Shown here piece after piece: positions 1-8,298 of a stretch of 64,000 nucleotides of DNA. The position numbers and the translations under genes were made by a program. Origin of the DNA: Bradyrhizobium iriomotense (GTDB lineage: Bacteria > Pseudomonadota > Alphaproteobacteria > Rhizobiales > Xanthobacteraceae); contig NZ_BSOW01000023.1 of assembly GCF_030160715.1 (NCBI RefSeq), positions 98,052 to 162,051 of the forward strand, in the 5' to 3' direction. Below the pieces are notes generated by a model, which was given only the letters and a program-made list of their open reading frames with translations, did no database searches and was not told the origin of the DNA. Numbering within the stretch: position 1 is the first letter of the stretch; the number at the start of each line of letters is the position of its first letter.

Positions 1-884
1 TTGGTTTCCGCCTCCTCGCGTGCCTTTTGCGCCGAGATGACCTTGAATTTCTCGACCGCGTTGGCAACGTCACCGACCTCGTCCTTCCGGCCGAGACCAG
101 GCAGCGCGACTGAGAGATTGCCTCCGGCGAGCTCGTTCATCGCCTCGGCGAGGGCGCGGGTCGGCCTGGCAATCGTAAAGAACGAAAGAAAAGCGGCGCC
201 GACCAACACCAGTGCGACCACAAGACCAATGATGAGGGACTCCCGCTCGGCCGCCCTCATTTCCTCCCTCGACTTCGCGTTCTCCGCTTCCGCCCGACGT
301 TTGGCGAAATCGGCAATCTGGTCGGCAAGTCCGGCCATCTCATTCGCGATTGGTAACACTACATCTCCAGCAACGCGCTTGATCTCGGCTTCGAGCTTGG
401 CAGTGTGTGTTACCGCCTCGGCGGGGATTTCGTTCCCCGTTGCTCGCTTGTCGGCAAATTGGATCGCTTCGGTTCGAAGCTTGATGATCTCGTCGACTTT
501 ACGAACGTAGTCCTTGGCGAGCGACGCCAGTCTTGACATTCTCTCGCGGTTTTCCGCCGAATCCGAGAGTTGCAGCATCTCATCGGTGAAGCCGAGTGCG
601 GACTTCTGGCGCGCGGCAAGAAAGTCTTGAGCTTTGCGCGCCTCCTCCATGCTGACGGCGAGCCGGATGTCGCGCAAGGCGACCTGCATTCCGCGGACGG
701 AGGACTTTGCGTCGCTGCTGGCCTTCGCGACAGCCTGCTGGGTCGCCAGGGATTCGGCGACCGCGAGAACAGTCGCGTTGCTACCCATCTGGGCCAAGAT
801 CATGCCTGCGACGAGCAAGACACCGAGCACAGAGGTCAAAGCAAGTTTGGTTCCAATTCTCATGTTCTCAATCATCCGCATCAT
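1..884 (-). CDS. methyl-accepting chemotaxis protein, N-terminal part (cut by window edge)
   Basis: Membrane chemoreceptor that would sense a ligand outside the cell and signal to CheA. Only the N-terminal 294 or so codons are in the window, and the signalling domain lies beyond position 1. The translation shows a hydrophobic first segment (about residues 14-32, LALTSVLGVLLVAG), a roughly 180-residue helical periplasmic domain, and a second membrane segment (SLIIGLVVALVLVGAAF). A HAMP-like stretch follows (ARPTRALAEAMNELAGGNL...DEVGDVANAVEKFK). The start at 884 is preferred because GGAGGAG lies just upstream; internal ATGs at 881 and 863 are alternatives. The plus-strand reading frame over this region is a shadow. 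Confidence 0.85.
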   Translation of the reverse strand, partial: MMRMIENMRIGTKLALTSVLGVLLVAGMILAQMGSNATVLAVAESLATQQAVAKASSDAKSSVRGMQVALRDIRLAVSMEEARKAQDFLAARQKSALGFTDEMLQLSDSAENRERMSRLASLAKDYVRKVDEIIKLRTEAIQFADKRATGNEIPAEAVTHTAKLEAEIKRVAGDVVLPIANEMAGLADQIADFAKRRAEAENAKSREEMRAAERESLIIGLVVALVLVGAAFLSFFTIARPTRALAEAMNELAGGNLSVALPGLGRKDEVGDVANAVEKFKVISAQKAREEAET

Positions 885-1385
885 CTGTCTCCTCCGCGCG
901 TCCGCTCAAAAAAATCTGCGGCCATCAAAAAAACCGCGGCCGTTGATTCAAATGATCAGATGCACGGTTAACAAGCTCTCAGCTGGAGGCTGCTCGTTGC
1001 GAGTTTTGGACGAGCCCTTTCGCGTTCTGGACAGCAGGAGGTGCATGCTTGCGCTTTCCTGGAATTTGCGGGACGGGCAACGACGCGGCATCGTCGGCGT
1101 TCGGCAGAATCAAGCCCTGACGAAAAGCGGCTTCTCTGTCCGAGCTTCGGGCCGTGCTGCACCGGGTCCGCGCATGGTCTGCGGGGAAGATGTCGGTCAG
1201 GCGGTGTATGCCGGCCCGAAGCGGTTTGGGGCCGGAATCTCGAAACGTCTTTCGGGTCCTGGCAGGGTTTCAAAGCGAGGCGTCCGCCTCGCGGATTGAC
1301 GTTCCCCGGGAGCAGGCGCGGCAGCAGGAAAAAGGGACGGTGATACCCCGCTTGCTTTCCGGCCCTTTTGGCCCCAAATAGGGAC
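885..1385. other. intergenic region, no gene seen
   Basis: About 500 bases between the divergent chemoreceptor gene and the SRP RNA. Several open frames exist on both strands, but none has a recognisable family, a good ribosome binding site or a signal peptide. It probably carries the promoters of both neighbours. Confidence 0.5.
1352..1380 (+). promoter_or_regulatory. possible promoter of the SRP RNA gene
   Basis: TTGCTT (1352-1357) and CAAATA (1375-1380) are separated by 17 bases and end about 6 bases before the likely 5' end of the SRP RNA. The -10 match is weak, so this is a placement guess. Confidence 0.35.
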
Positions 1386-1484
1386 CGGGAGATTGGCGGT
1401 GGACGAGCCACTCGCCAACCGGGTCAGGTCCGGAAGGAAGCAGCCCTAACGAGGTCCGGATCGGGTCGCTCGTCAGTCTCCTAC
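1386..1484 (+). ncRNA. ffs: signal recognition particle RNA, small bacterial type (4.5S)
   Basis: RNA scaffold that pairs with Ffh to target nascent membrane proteins. The diagnostic apical loop GGTCAGGTCCGGAAGGAAGC lies at 1422-1441 and is followed by GCAGCC. The terminal stem can be drawn between GGAGA (1388-1392) and TCTCC (1477-1481). A T-run at about 1488-1493 follows. Its place directly upstream of dnaX is usual for alphaproteobacteria. The ends are accurate to a few bases. Confidence 0.93.
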
Positions 1485-1579
1485 CTGTTTTTTCGAGCGA
1501 ATTGCGCCGGCGGGCTCCCCGCCAGCGCGCTCCTTTCCGCAAAAAGCCGGCCGAGAGACATTTCATTGCGGATCGACCG

Positions 1580-3418
1580 ATGACCGACGCTGGCGCCCCC
1601 ACCGACCCCGACAGCGCCAGCCAGGCTGGCTTTGCGCTCGGCGCCCAGCCGGGGACGCCGTACCGGGTGCTGGCGCGCAAATACCGCCCCTCCAGCTTCG
1701 ACGATCTGATCGGCCAGGAGGCCGTGGTCCGCACCGTCTCCAACGCGTTCGAAACCGGGCGAATCCCGCAGGCCTGGATCCTCACCGGCGTCCGCGGCGT
1801 CGGCAAGACCACCACCGCGCGCATCCTCGCCCGCGCACTCAACTACGAGATGCCGGACGGCTCGGTGAAGGGCCCGACCATCCACATGCCGACGCTCGGC
1901 GTGCACTGCCAGGCGATCATGGAAAGCCGGCACATGGACGTGCTGGAGATGGACGCGGCATCGCACACCGGCGTCGATGACGTCCGCCAGATCAACGACA
2001 GCGTGCGCTATGCGCCGGCCAGCGCCCGCTACAAGGTCTACATCATCGACGAAGTCCACATGCTGTCGACGGCGGCGTTCAACGCCTTCCTGAAGACGCT
2101 GGAGGAGCCGCCGGAGCACGCCAAGTTCGTGTTTGCGACGACCGAGATCCGCAAGGTTCCGGTGACCGTGCTGTCGCGCTGCCAGCGCTTCGACCTGCGC
2201 CGGGTCGAGGCCGACGTGCTGATGAAGCATCTTTCCAATATCGCCGCGAAGGAAAGCGTCGAGATCGAGCCCGAGGCGCTCGGCATCATCGCGCGTGCGG
2301 CGGAGGGTTCCGTGCGCGATTCGCTGTCGCTGCTCGACCAGGCGATCGCGCATGCGGCAGGCACCGTGAAGGCCGACGCCGTACGGCAGATGCTGGGCCT
2401 CGCCGACCGCACCCGGGTCATCGATCTCTTCGATTCGCTGGTGCGCGGCGACATCGCCTCCGCCTTCAAGGAGTTCCGCGACCAGTACGACACCGGCGCC
2501 GATCCCATCGTCGTGCTCTCGGACCTCGCCGAATTCGTCAACTTCGTCACCCGCGTCAAGATCGTGCCGGCCACCGCCGACAACGTCGCCTATGGCGAGA
2601 CCGAGCGGCTGCGCGCGCGTGACTTTGCGTCGAAGATCTCGATGCGCGTGTTGTCGCGGATGTGGCAGATGCTGCTCAAGGGCATCACCGAGGTGCAGGC
2701 CGCGACGCGCCCGGCGGCAGCCGCCGAGATGGTGCTGGTCCGCATCGCCTATGTCGCCGACCTGCCGACGCCGGACGAAGCGATCAGGATGCTGGAGCAG
2801 AACGGTGGCGCTTCGCCCGTTGTGAGCGGCGGAAGCGCCGCGCGCAGCACGCCGGCCGCGCCGGTTGCATCCGCAGCCCCGTTGCGCGCGCCCGCGTCGC
2901 CGTCCTCGTTCGGCGGTGGCGGCGCGCGGCCGCAGATGGCGGCGCCCGCGCCGGAGACCCAGGGCTCGGCGCCCGCGCTGCGCATCACAAGCTTTACCCA
3001 GCTCGTTGCACTCGCCGGGCAGAAGCGAGACCTCATGACCAAGGGCGCGCTCGAAGGCGACATGCGCCTGGTCCGTTTCGAGGACGGCCGGCTGGAGGTC
3101 GCGCTCGAACCCAACGCCTCCAAAACCATGATCTCCGAGCTCGCGCGCAAGTTCGAGCTCTGGACCGGTCGCCGCTGGACGGTGATCGTCTCCAACGAGC
3201 AGGGCCAGCCGACGCTGCGCTCGCTCAACCAGGCCGCCAAGCAGGAGCATGCGCGTACCGCGGAGGCGGATCCGCGCGTGCAGGAGGTGCTGTCACGCTT
3301 CCCCGGCGCCAAGGTCGTCGAGGTCCGCAGGCTTGCCCCCGAGACGCCGGAATCCAATATTAACGCCGACTATGGCAGCGATGATCCGCCCGACGGTTCC
3401 GACGGCGACGATCTCTGA
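1580..3418 (+). CDS. dnaX: DNA polymerase III subunit gamma/tau
   Basis: Clamp-loader ATPase and organiser of the replisome, 612 residues. The N-terminal AAA+ module has Walker A GVRGVGKT (about residues 70-77), a DEVHML Walker B and an SRCQRF sensor. An Ala/Pro/Gly-rich linker (about 420-490) precedes a C-terminal tau-like domain. Only one cysteine (GVHCQAIM) is visible where DnaX usually has a four-cysteine zinc module. The frame is open from 1502, but the start at 1580 (MTDAGAPT) gives the usual short leader before YRVLARKYRP. ybaB and recR follow at 42 bp and 1 bp, suggesting an operon. The long antisense frame across it is a shadow. Confidence 0.97.
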   Translation: MTDAGAPTDPDSASQAGFALGAQPGTPYRVLARKYRPSSFDDLIGQEAVVRTVSNAFETGRIPQAWILTGVRGVGKTTTARILARALNYEMPDGSVKGPTIHMPTLGVHCQAIMESRHMDVLEMDAASHTGVDDVRQINDSVRYAPASARYKVYIIDEVHMLSTAAFNAFLKTLEEPPEHAKFVFATTEIRKVPVTVLSRCQRFDLRRVEADVLMKHLSNIAAKESVEIEPEALGIIARAAEGSVRDSLSLLDQAIAHAAGTVKADAVRQMLGLADRTRVIDLFDSLVRGDIASAFKEFRDQYDTGADPIVVLSDLAEFVNFVTRVKIVPATADNVAYGETERLRARDFASKISMRVLSRMWQMLLKGITEVQAATRPAAAAEMVLVRIAYVADLPTPDEAIRMLEQNGGASPVVSGGSAARSTPAAPVASAAPLRAPASPSSFGGGGARPQMAAPAPETQGSAPALRITSFTQLVALAGQKRDLMTKGALEGDMRLVRFEDGRLEVALEPNASKTMISELARKFELWTGRRWTVIVSNEQGQPTLRSLNQAAKQEHARTAEADPRVQEVLSRFPGAKVVEVRRLAPETPESNINADYGSDDPPDGSDGDDL

Positions 3419-3460
3419 GCCGGTTTTGAGGACAAGCACCCATTTTAAGGACAAGAACTC

Positions 3461-3781
3461 ATGGCTGATTTTCTCGGCATGATGAAGCAGGCGGCGCAGC
3501 TGCAATCCAAGATGCAGGCGATGCAGGACGAGCTCGGCAATGTCGAGGTCGAGGGCATTTCCGGCGGCGGCCTGGTTGCGGTGCGCATGACCGCGAAGAT
3601 GGACGTCAAGGGCATCAAGATCGATCCCTCGCTTATGAAGGCGGAGGAGCGCGAGGTGCTGGAGGACCTGCTCGTCACCGCGCTCAGTGATGCACGCCGC
3701 AAGGCGGAAGCCGCCATGCAGGAGAAGATGCAGGCGCTCACCGGCGGCCTCGGCCTGCCGCCGGGACTGTTCGGCCAGTGA
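3461..3781 (+). CDS. ybaB: YbaB/EbfC family nucleoid-associated protein
   Basis: Small DNA-binding protein of the YbaB/EbfC family, 106 residues, thought to act with RecR in DNA repair or as a nucleoid protein. The sequence begins MADFLGMMKQAAQLQSKMQ, the typical amphipathic coiled-coil start. It continues with the family core (GGGLVAVRMTAKMDVKGI, then DLLVTALSDARRKAE) and ends in a Gly/Leu/Pro-rich tail. It sits between dnaX and recR, its standard place, and its stop is one base before the recR start. Confidence 0.95.
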   Translation: MADFLGMMKQAAQLQSKMQAMQDELGNVEVEGISGGGLVAVRMTAKMDVKGIKIDPSLMKAEEREVLEDLLVTALSDARRKAEAAMQEKMQALTGGLGLPPGLFGQ

Positions 3782-3782
3782 C

Positions 3783-4385
3783 ATGGGAGCGGTTGCCGGT
3801 CCCGAGATCGAACGCCTGATCCAGCTTCTGGCGCGACTGCCCGGTTTGGGGCCGCGCTCGGCGCGGCGCGCCGCGCTGCACCTGATCAAGAAGCGCGAGG
3901 CGCTGATGATGCCGCTCTCCGCCGCCTTGCAGGTCGCGCTCGACAAGGTCCAGGTGTGCAAGACCTGCGGCAATATCGATACGCAAAGTCCCTGCACCGT
4001 CTGCACTGATCCGCGGCGCGATGGCGCCATCATCGTCGTCGTCGCCGACGTCGCCGATCTCTGGGCGCTGGAGCGGGCCAATGCGACGCAAGGGCGCTAT
4101 CATGTGCTTGGCGCGACATTGTCGCCGCTCGACGGCGTCGGCCCGCAGGACCTCACCATCGACGCGCTGGTCGCCCGCGCGCATGATCCGCAGGTGCACG
4201 AGATCATCCTGGCGCTGAACGCGACGGTGGACGGCCAGACCACGGCGCATTACATCACCGACCTGCTCCAGGACGCCAACGTAAAAGTAACCCGTCTCGC
4301 CCATGGTGTGCCGGTTGGCGGGGAGCTTGACTATCTCGATGAAGGGACGCTATCGGCCGCGATGCGGCAGCGCACCCTGTTCTAA
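3783..4385 (+). CDS. recR: recombination mediator protein RecR
   Basis: Works with RecF/RecO to load RecA on gapped DNA. The 200 residues show the helix-hairpin-helix (LPGLGPRSARRAALHL, about 19-34) and a C4 zinc finger (C59, C62, C71, C74 in CKTCGNIDTQSPCTVC). A Toprim core (IIVVVADVADLWALE) and the C-terminal GVPVGGELDYLDEGTL follow. The start at 3783 follows ybaB by one base and gives the normal N-terminus; an upstream in-frame ATG at 3687 lies inside ybaB and is not needed. Confidence 0.97.
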   Translation: MGAVAGPEIERLIQLLARLPGLGPRSARRAALHLIKKREALMMPLSAALQVALDKVQVCKTCGNIDTQSPCTVCTDPRRDGAIIVVVADVADLWALERANATQGRYHVLGATLSPLDGVGPQDLTIDALVARAHDPQVHEIILALNATVDGQTTAHYITDLLQDANVKVTRLAHGVPVGGELDYLDEGTLSAAMRQRTLF

Positions 4386-4486
4386 AGCATGATCCGGAAA
4401 AGTGTGAAGCGGTTTTCCGAAAAGATCATGCGCAAACAACAACCTAAAGCGCGATGACGATTCATCCTAATCTCATCGCGCTTTAG
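4384..4486. repeat. bipartite palindromic repeat, copy 1
   Basis: Two adjacent hairpins. The first runs from GCATGATCCGGAAAA to its near-complement ending GATCATGC (4387-4431). The second pairs TAAAGCGCGATGA with TCATCGCGCTTTA (about 4445-4485). It begins at the recR stop codon. Nearly identical copies lie at 49427-49526 (same orientation), 59102-59206 and 63806-63904 (opposite orientation). It could serve as a terminator for recR. Confidence 0.85.
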
Positions 4487-4515
4487 CAATCCGGAAAGAC
4501 GACGGAACGGACGAC

Positions 4516-4947
4516 ATGACGAAACGATTCGCCAAACGGCTGGCTTTGGTCGCGACGATGATGACGCTGGTGACGCCGGCCCTCTCCGCGCAGCAGGATG
4601 AGGCGCCCCCGCCGTCGAAGCCCGGCAAGCCGATCAACGCCGGCGACGTGCTCTCGGGTGAGCTGAACACCATGCGCGTGCGTGACGTCAAGAATGGCAA
4701 GAAGGTTGCGACCTACCAGATCACGAGCGAACCGCGCCGCCTTCCGGCGCCGAGCGGGCTGTGCAATCTCGAGACCGGCCCGGAAACGTTCCAGCTCGTC
4801 ACAAGCAGCGACGCGCAGGCCGCGCAGCTGAAATCATTCGTCGGCAAGGAAATCTCGGTCAAGGTCGACGAGGTCACCTGCGCCAGCGATCCCGGCCAGA
4901 TGAGCGAAGCCGTGATCACGAAGTGGAGCCTGGTGAAGAAGCAGTAG
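4516..4947 (+). CDS. secreted hypothetical protein
   Basis: A 143-residue protein of unknown role. The N-terminus is a clear Sec signal peptide (MTKRFAKRLALVATMMTLVTPALSAQQ, probable cleavage after ALSA). The mature part starts with a Pro-rich stretch (DEAPPPSKPGKP), then a compact domain with two cysteines (LCNLETGPETF and VTCASDPGQ) that may form a disulfide in the periplasm. I do not recognise the family. It appears monocistronic, between two repeat units. Confidence 0.75.
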   Translation: MTKRFAKRLALVATMMTLVTPALSAQQDEAPPPSKPGKPINAGDVLSGELNTMRVRDVKNGKKVATYQITSEPRRLPAPSGLCNLETGPETFQLVTSSDAQAAQLKSFVGKEISVKVDEVTCASDPGQMSEAVITKWSLVKKQ

Positions 4948-4967
4948 GGGGCGGGCCAACAATTCGG

Positions 4968-5070
4968 CGTCGTCGCCCGGCTTGACCGGGCGACCCAGTA
5001 CGCCGCGGCCTCTCGATTGATCACGACCGCCTCTGGAATACTGGATCGCCCGCTTTCGCGGGCGATGACC
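4968..5070. repeat. gene-less palindromic unit related to the GIY-YIG cassette ends
   Basis: About 103 bp with related inverted ends. The left end contains the hairpin GTCGCCCGG/CCGGGCGAC followed by CCAGTA. The right end read on the other strand gives ATCGCCCGC/GCGGGCGAT followed by CCAGTATTCCAGAGG. The same outer and inner sequences bound the nuclease cassette at 6490-6894, so this looks like a short internal-deletion relative. Confidence 0.7.
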
Positions 5071-5080
5071 GAAGTGGGGG

Positions 5081-6454
5081 CTACACCCGCACCGGACCCA
5101 GCGTCTCGAAATGTCCGCGCTTCTGCAAATAGGCGAGCAGGATCAGGCTGGGCACCGCGACCACCACGCAGATCATGAAGAACAGCGGCCAGCCCGTCAT
5201 TTTCGCCACGAAGCCGGCGCCCGACGAGAGATAGGTGCGCCCCACCGCGGCCAGTGCGGTGAGCAGCGCATATTGCGTCGCCGTATGCAGCGGATTCTGA
5301 CACAGCGCAGAGAGATAGGCGACGAAGATCACGGTGCCGATGGCGCTGGTGAAGTTCTCGGCGGTAATCGCAAAGGCGAGCGCCCATTGATTGGTGCCGA
5401 CCAGCGCGAGCCATGAGAAGGACAGGTTCGCAATCGCCTGCACCACGCCGCCGATCCACAGGCTCGTTGCAAGCGAATAGCGCCGCGCGACGAAGCCGCC
5501 GGCAAAGCCGCCGATCAAGGTTGCGGCCAGGCCGACGCCCTTCACGATCGCCGCGTAGTCGTTGCGGGAGAAGCCGAGGTCGATCACGAACGGCGCCGTC
5601 ATGGTGCCGGAGAACGCATCGGTGAACTTGAACAGCACCACAAAGGCGAGCGCGGCGAGCGCATCCTTGCGCGACAGGAATTCCGAGAAAGCGCCGATTG
5701 CGGCGTGCAGCACACGCGCGAATGCCGTCTCGGTCTGCGTTGCGGCTTCCGCCTTTGCGGATTGTGCAGGCTCGGTGGCAAGGAGCGCCGTGATCGTGCC
5801 GATCAGCACCAGCGCTGCCATCACCACATAGCCCCACATCCACGCGGACGGCTTCGGAATGCCGGTGCTTTCGAAGCCGGACACGATGAACAGCGCGCCC
5901 GCGGTCGAGACCAGCATGCCGATGCGATAGGCCGCGACGTAAGAGGCCATGCCGGCGGCCTGCTCGCTCTCGGGCAGGCTCTCGACGCGGAAGGCATCGA
6001 CCACGATGTCCTGCGTCGAGGACATCGTCGCCACCAGCAGCGCGCCGAGCGCGACGAAGAACGGCGAGCGTGCGGGGTCGGTCAGCGCCAGCAGCAGGAT
6101 CGAAATGATCAGCAGGAGCTGCGAGAACAACAGCCAGCCGCGGCGGCGCCCGAAGGCGCGGGTGAATAGCGGCACATGCAGCGCATCCACCAGCGGCGCC
6201 CACAAGAACTTCAGCGTGTAGGGCGTGCCGACCAGCGCGAACAGCCCGATGGTGCCGAGATCGACGCCGGATTCCCGCATCCACACCAGAAGCGTCGAGC
6301 CCGAAAGCGCCAGTGGCAGGCCGGAGGAGAAGCCGAGAAACAGCACGATGAGCACCCGCGGCTGCAGGTACACGGCGAGACTCTCGCGCCAGGAGGTGCG
6401 GGAGGCGTCGGTGGTGGCCGGGGCAGTTCCGGAAGTCGCGTCGGGTGCAGTCAT
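5081..6454 (-). CDS. AmpG-like MFS transporter (muropeptide permease family)
   Basis: Inner-membrane major facilitator protein, 457 residues, with about 12 hydrophobic segments. The opening resembles AmpG permeases, which import anhydro-muropeptides for cell-wall recycling: LQPRVLIVLFLGFSSGLPLALSGSTL, then LVGTPYTLKFLWAPLVDAL and GRRRGWLLFSQ. The first 25 residues are a Ser/Thr/Ala-rich cytoplasmic tail. The 3' end abuts a palindromic unit. Substrate assignment rests on family resemblance only, and no ampD-like gene is nearby. Confidence 0.8.
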   Translation of the reverse strand: MTAPDATSGTAPATTDASRTSWRESLAVYLQPRVLIVLFLGFSSGLPLALSGSTLLVWMRESGVDLGTIGLFALVGTPYTLKFLWAPLVDALHVPLFTRAFGRRRGWLLFSQLLLIISILLLALTDPARSPFFVALGALLVATMSSTQDIVVDAFRVESLPESEQAAGMASYVAAYRIGMLVSTAGALFIVSGFESTGIPKPSAWMWGYVVMAALVLIGTITALLATEPAQSAKAEAATQTETAFARVLHAAIGAFSEFLSRKDALAALAFVVLFKFTDAFSGTMTAPFVIDLGFSRNDYAAIVKGVGLAATLIGGFAGGFVARRYSLATSLWIGGVVQAIANLSFSWLALVGTNQWALAFAITAENFTSAIGTVIFVAYLSALCQNPLHTATQYALLTALAAVGRTYLSSGAGFVAKMTGWPLFFMICVVVAVPSLILLAYLQKRGHFETLGPVRV

Positions 6455-6489
6455 GGAGGGGTGTTAGCAGATTCTGGCCGTCACAAGGG

Positions 6490-6894
6490 AGGTGTCGTCG
6501 CCCGGCTTGACCGGGCGACCCAGTATTCCAGAGGCCGGAGTTATGGGGGACCCGCGATCCCCGGATAGAGGTCGTTCCAATCCGGATTGCCTTTCTCGAT
6601 CAGCGCGATCTTCCAGTCTCGCTTCCACTTCTTCAGCCGCTTCTCCCGTTTAATCGCATTCTCGGGATCATCGAACTGTTCGAAGTAGACAAGTTTCACG
6701 ACGTCGTAATCTTTCGTGAAGCTCTCGATGAGCTTCAACTTGTGTTCCGCCACGCGGCGGATGAGATCATTCGTCACGCCGATGTAGAGCGTGCCGCCGA
6801 TCTTGTTGGCGAGAATGTAGACGTAGTAGCGACGTCCGCCCATCTGCCGTCTCTGGGATACTGGGTCGCCCGGTCAAGCCGGGCGACGACACCT
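6490..6894. mobile_element. candidate mobile cassette: GIY-YIG gene in 44-bp inverted repeats
   Basis: Positions 6490-6533 and 6851-6894 are inverted copies of a 44-bp sequence with one mismatch (T/C at its 38th base). Each copy contains a perfect 9-bp hairpin (GTCGCCCGG/CCGGGCGAC). The only gene inside is the GIY-YIG nuclease at 6541-6843, whose stop lies 8 bases inside the left repeat and whose start lies 8 bases inside the right one. Two gene-less units of 103-104 bp with related ends occur at 4968-5070 and 9961-10064. Mobility is inferred; no clear target duplication is seen. Confidence 0.55.
6541..6843 (-). CDS. GIY-YIG nuclease family protein (URI type)
   Basis: Stand-alone 100-residue GIY-YIG endonuclease domain. 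Visible motifs are YYVYILANKIGGTLYIGVTNDLI written as its parts: the VYI and YIG strands of the GIY-YIG core, the following Arg (IRRVAEHK), and the helix EQFDDPENAIKREKRLKKW that carries the family's Glu and Asn/Lys residues. Members of this size are often multi-copy in rhizobia and have no firmly known role. Here the gene fills an element bounded by 44-bp inverted repeats, suggesting that it acts on, or spreads with, those repeats. Confidence 0.85.
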   Translation of the reverse strand: MGGRRYYVYILANKIGGTLYIGVTNDLIRRVAEHKLKLIESFTKDYDVVKLVYFEQFDDPENAIKREKRLKKWKRDWKIALIEKGNPDWNDLYPGIAGPP

Positions 6895-6931
6895 GCATTG
6901 AGGCGGCAGGTTACTGCATCCCAGCGCAGAA

Positions 6932-8128
6932 TCACTCCCCCGCCTGGAGCTTGCGCGGGAACAGCTCCGGGCCGCTTGCGACCAGGCGCGGGCCTTCGGG
7001 CGCATCGGTCTTGCTGAAGTCGAGCTCTTCGATGCGCCCGGCGCGTTTTTCGATCTTGTCGGCGGAGATCAGGACCTGGCGCACGTCCTCGTTCACGTCG
7101 GCAAAGTGCTTCTGCAATTTCAGAACGCGGTCGCGCAGGCGGCCGAGATCGTCGCCGAGCTTGATCACCTCGGTGCGGATCTGGTCGGCGGCATCGCGCA
7201 TCCGCGCGTCCTTCATGATCTGCTGCATGACCTGGATCGCCAGCATCAGCAGCGAGGGCGAGACCAGCACGACACGGGCGCGGTAGGCCTTCTGGATCAC
7301 GTCGTCAAAACCGTCATGGATCTCGGCATAGACCGACTCCGACGGCACGAACATCAGCGCCATCTCCTGGGTCTCGCCGGTGACGAGATATTTTTCGGCG
7401 ATGTCGCTGACATGCTTCATCACGTCGCCGCGCAGCCGCTGCGTGGCGACGCGGCGCTCCTCGTCGGTGCGCGCATCGTGCAGCGCCGTCATCGCCTCCA
7501 GCGGAAATTTCGCGTCGATGCAGAGCGGGCGCTGGTCGGGCAGGAACACCACGCAGTCCGGCCGTTTGCCGGTCGAGAGCGTGAACTGGAATTCGTAGGA
7601 GCCCTTCGGCAGTCCGTCCTGGACGATCGCCTCCATCCGCGCCTGGCCGAACGCGCCGCGCGACTGCTTGTTGGCGAGCACGTCGCGTAAGGTGGTCACC
7701 TGCGTGGTGAGGTCCGTGAGGTTCTTGTGTGCGCTGTCGATGATGCCGAGCCGCTCGTGCAGCGCGCGCAGGCTCTCCATGGTGTTGCGGGTGGTGTGCT
7801 CCATGGACTGGCCGACGCGATGGGTGACCGAATCCAGCCGTTCGTTGACCGCCCGCGCCATCTCGGCCTGACGGCCGGCGAGCGCCTGCGCCATGGCGTC
7901 GACCCGCCCGGAGGCCTCGGCCTGGGCGCGCAGCATCTGGCTCAGGCGCTCCTCCAGCTCGTCGGCCCGGATGGTCTGGGCCATGGCGAGTTCCGCCCCG
8001 CGCCGCGAGGACCGCGCGATGACGATGGCGATCGTCAGGAGCAGGATGAGGACCAGCGCACTGATGCCGACAGCTAAGTCGACAGTGCGCACCGGCCAGT
8101 CGCCAGCCATGAAAATGATCTCGTTCAT
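6932..8128 (-). CDS. rmuC: DNA recombination protein RmuC
   Basis: Predicted nuclease-fold protein linked to limiting DNA inversions, about 398 residues. An N-terminal membrane anchor (VDLAVGISALVLILLLTIAIVI) is followed by a long coiled coil (about residues 40-160). The RmuC core contains PDQRPLCIDAKFPLEA and MALMFVPSESVYAEI, and QKAYRARVVLVSPSLLMLAI follows. The tail is low complexity. The frame is open to 8161, but the ATG at 8128 (MNEIIFMAGDW) places the membrane segment near the N-terminus as usual. It is divergent from def across a 170-bp region. Confidence 0.92.
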   Translation of the reverse strand: MNEIIFMAGDWPVRTVDLAVGISALVLILLLTIAIVIARSSRRGAELAMAQTIRADELEERLSQMLRAQAEASGRVDAMAQALAGRQAEMARAVNERLDSVTHRVGQSMEHTTRNTMESLRALHERLGIIDSAHKNLTDLTTQVTTLRDVLANKQSRGAFGQARMEAIVQDGLPKGSYEFQFTLSTGKRPDCVVFLPDQRPLCIDAKFPLEAMTALHDARTDEERRVATQRLRGDVMKHVSDIAEKYLVTGETQEMALMFVPSESVYAEIHDGFDDVIQKAYRARVVLVSPSLLMLAIQVMQQIMKDARMRDAADQIRTEVIKLGDDLGRLRDRVLKLQKHFADVNEDVRQVLISADKIEKRAGRIEELDFSKTDAPEGPRLVASGPELFPRKLQAGE

Positions 8129-8298
8129 GTCAGCTCTTCTAGCCGATTCGCTGGGCAGCACGAACGAAGGGGGAACATTTATGGTTAACCGGCGGTAAAT
8201 TTTTATGGTTAACGAGGGCCTAATTTTTATGGTTAGCAGACGGTTAACGCGTTACGGGCCGCATTGACCGCGTTCCCCCTGCGGCTTAAATCGCCGCC

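Noticed and set aside
1481..3250. 589-residue open frame antisense to dnaX
   Set aside because: High-GC shadow: Arg/Gly/His-rich, no family, and fully covered by a certain gene.
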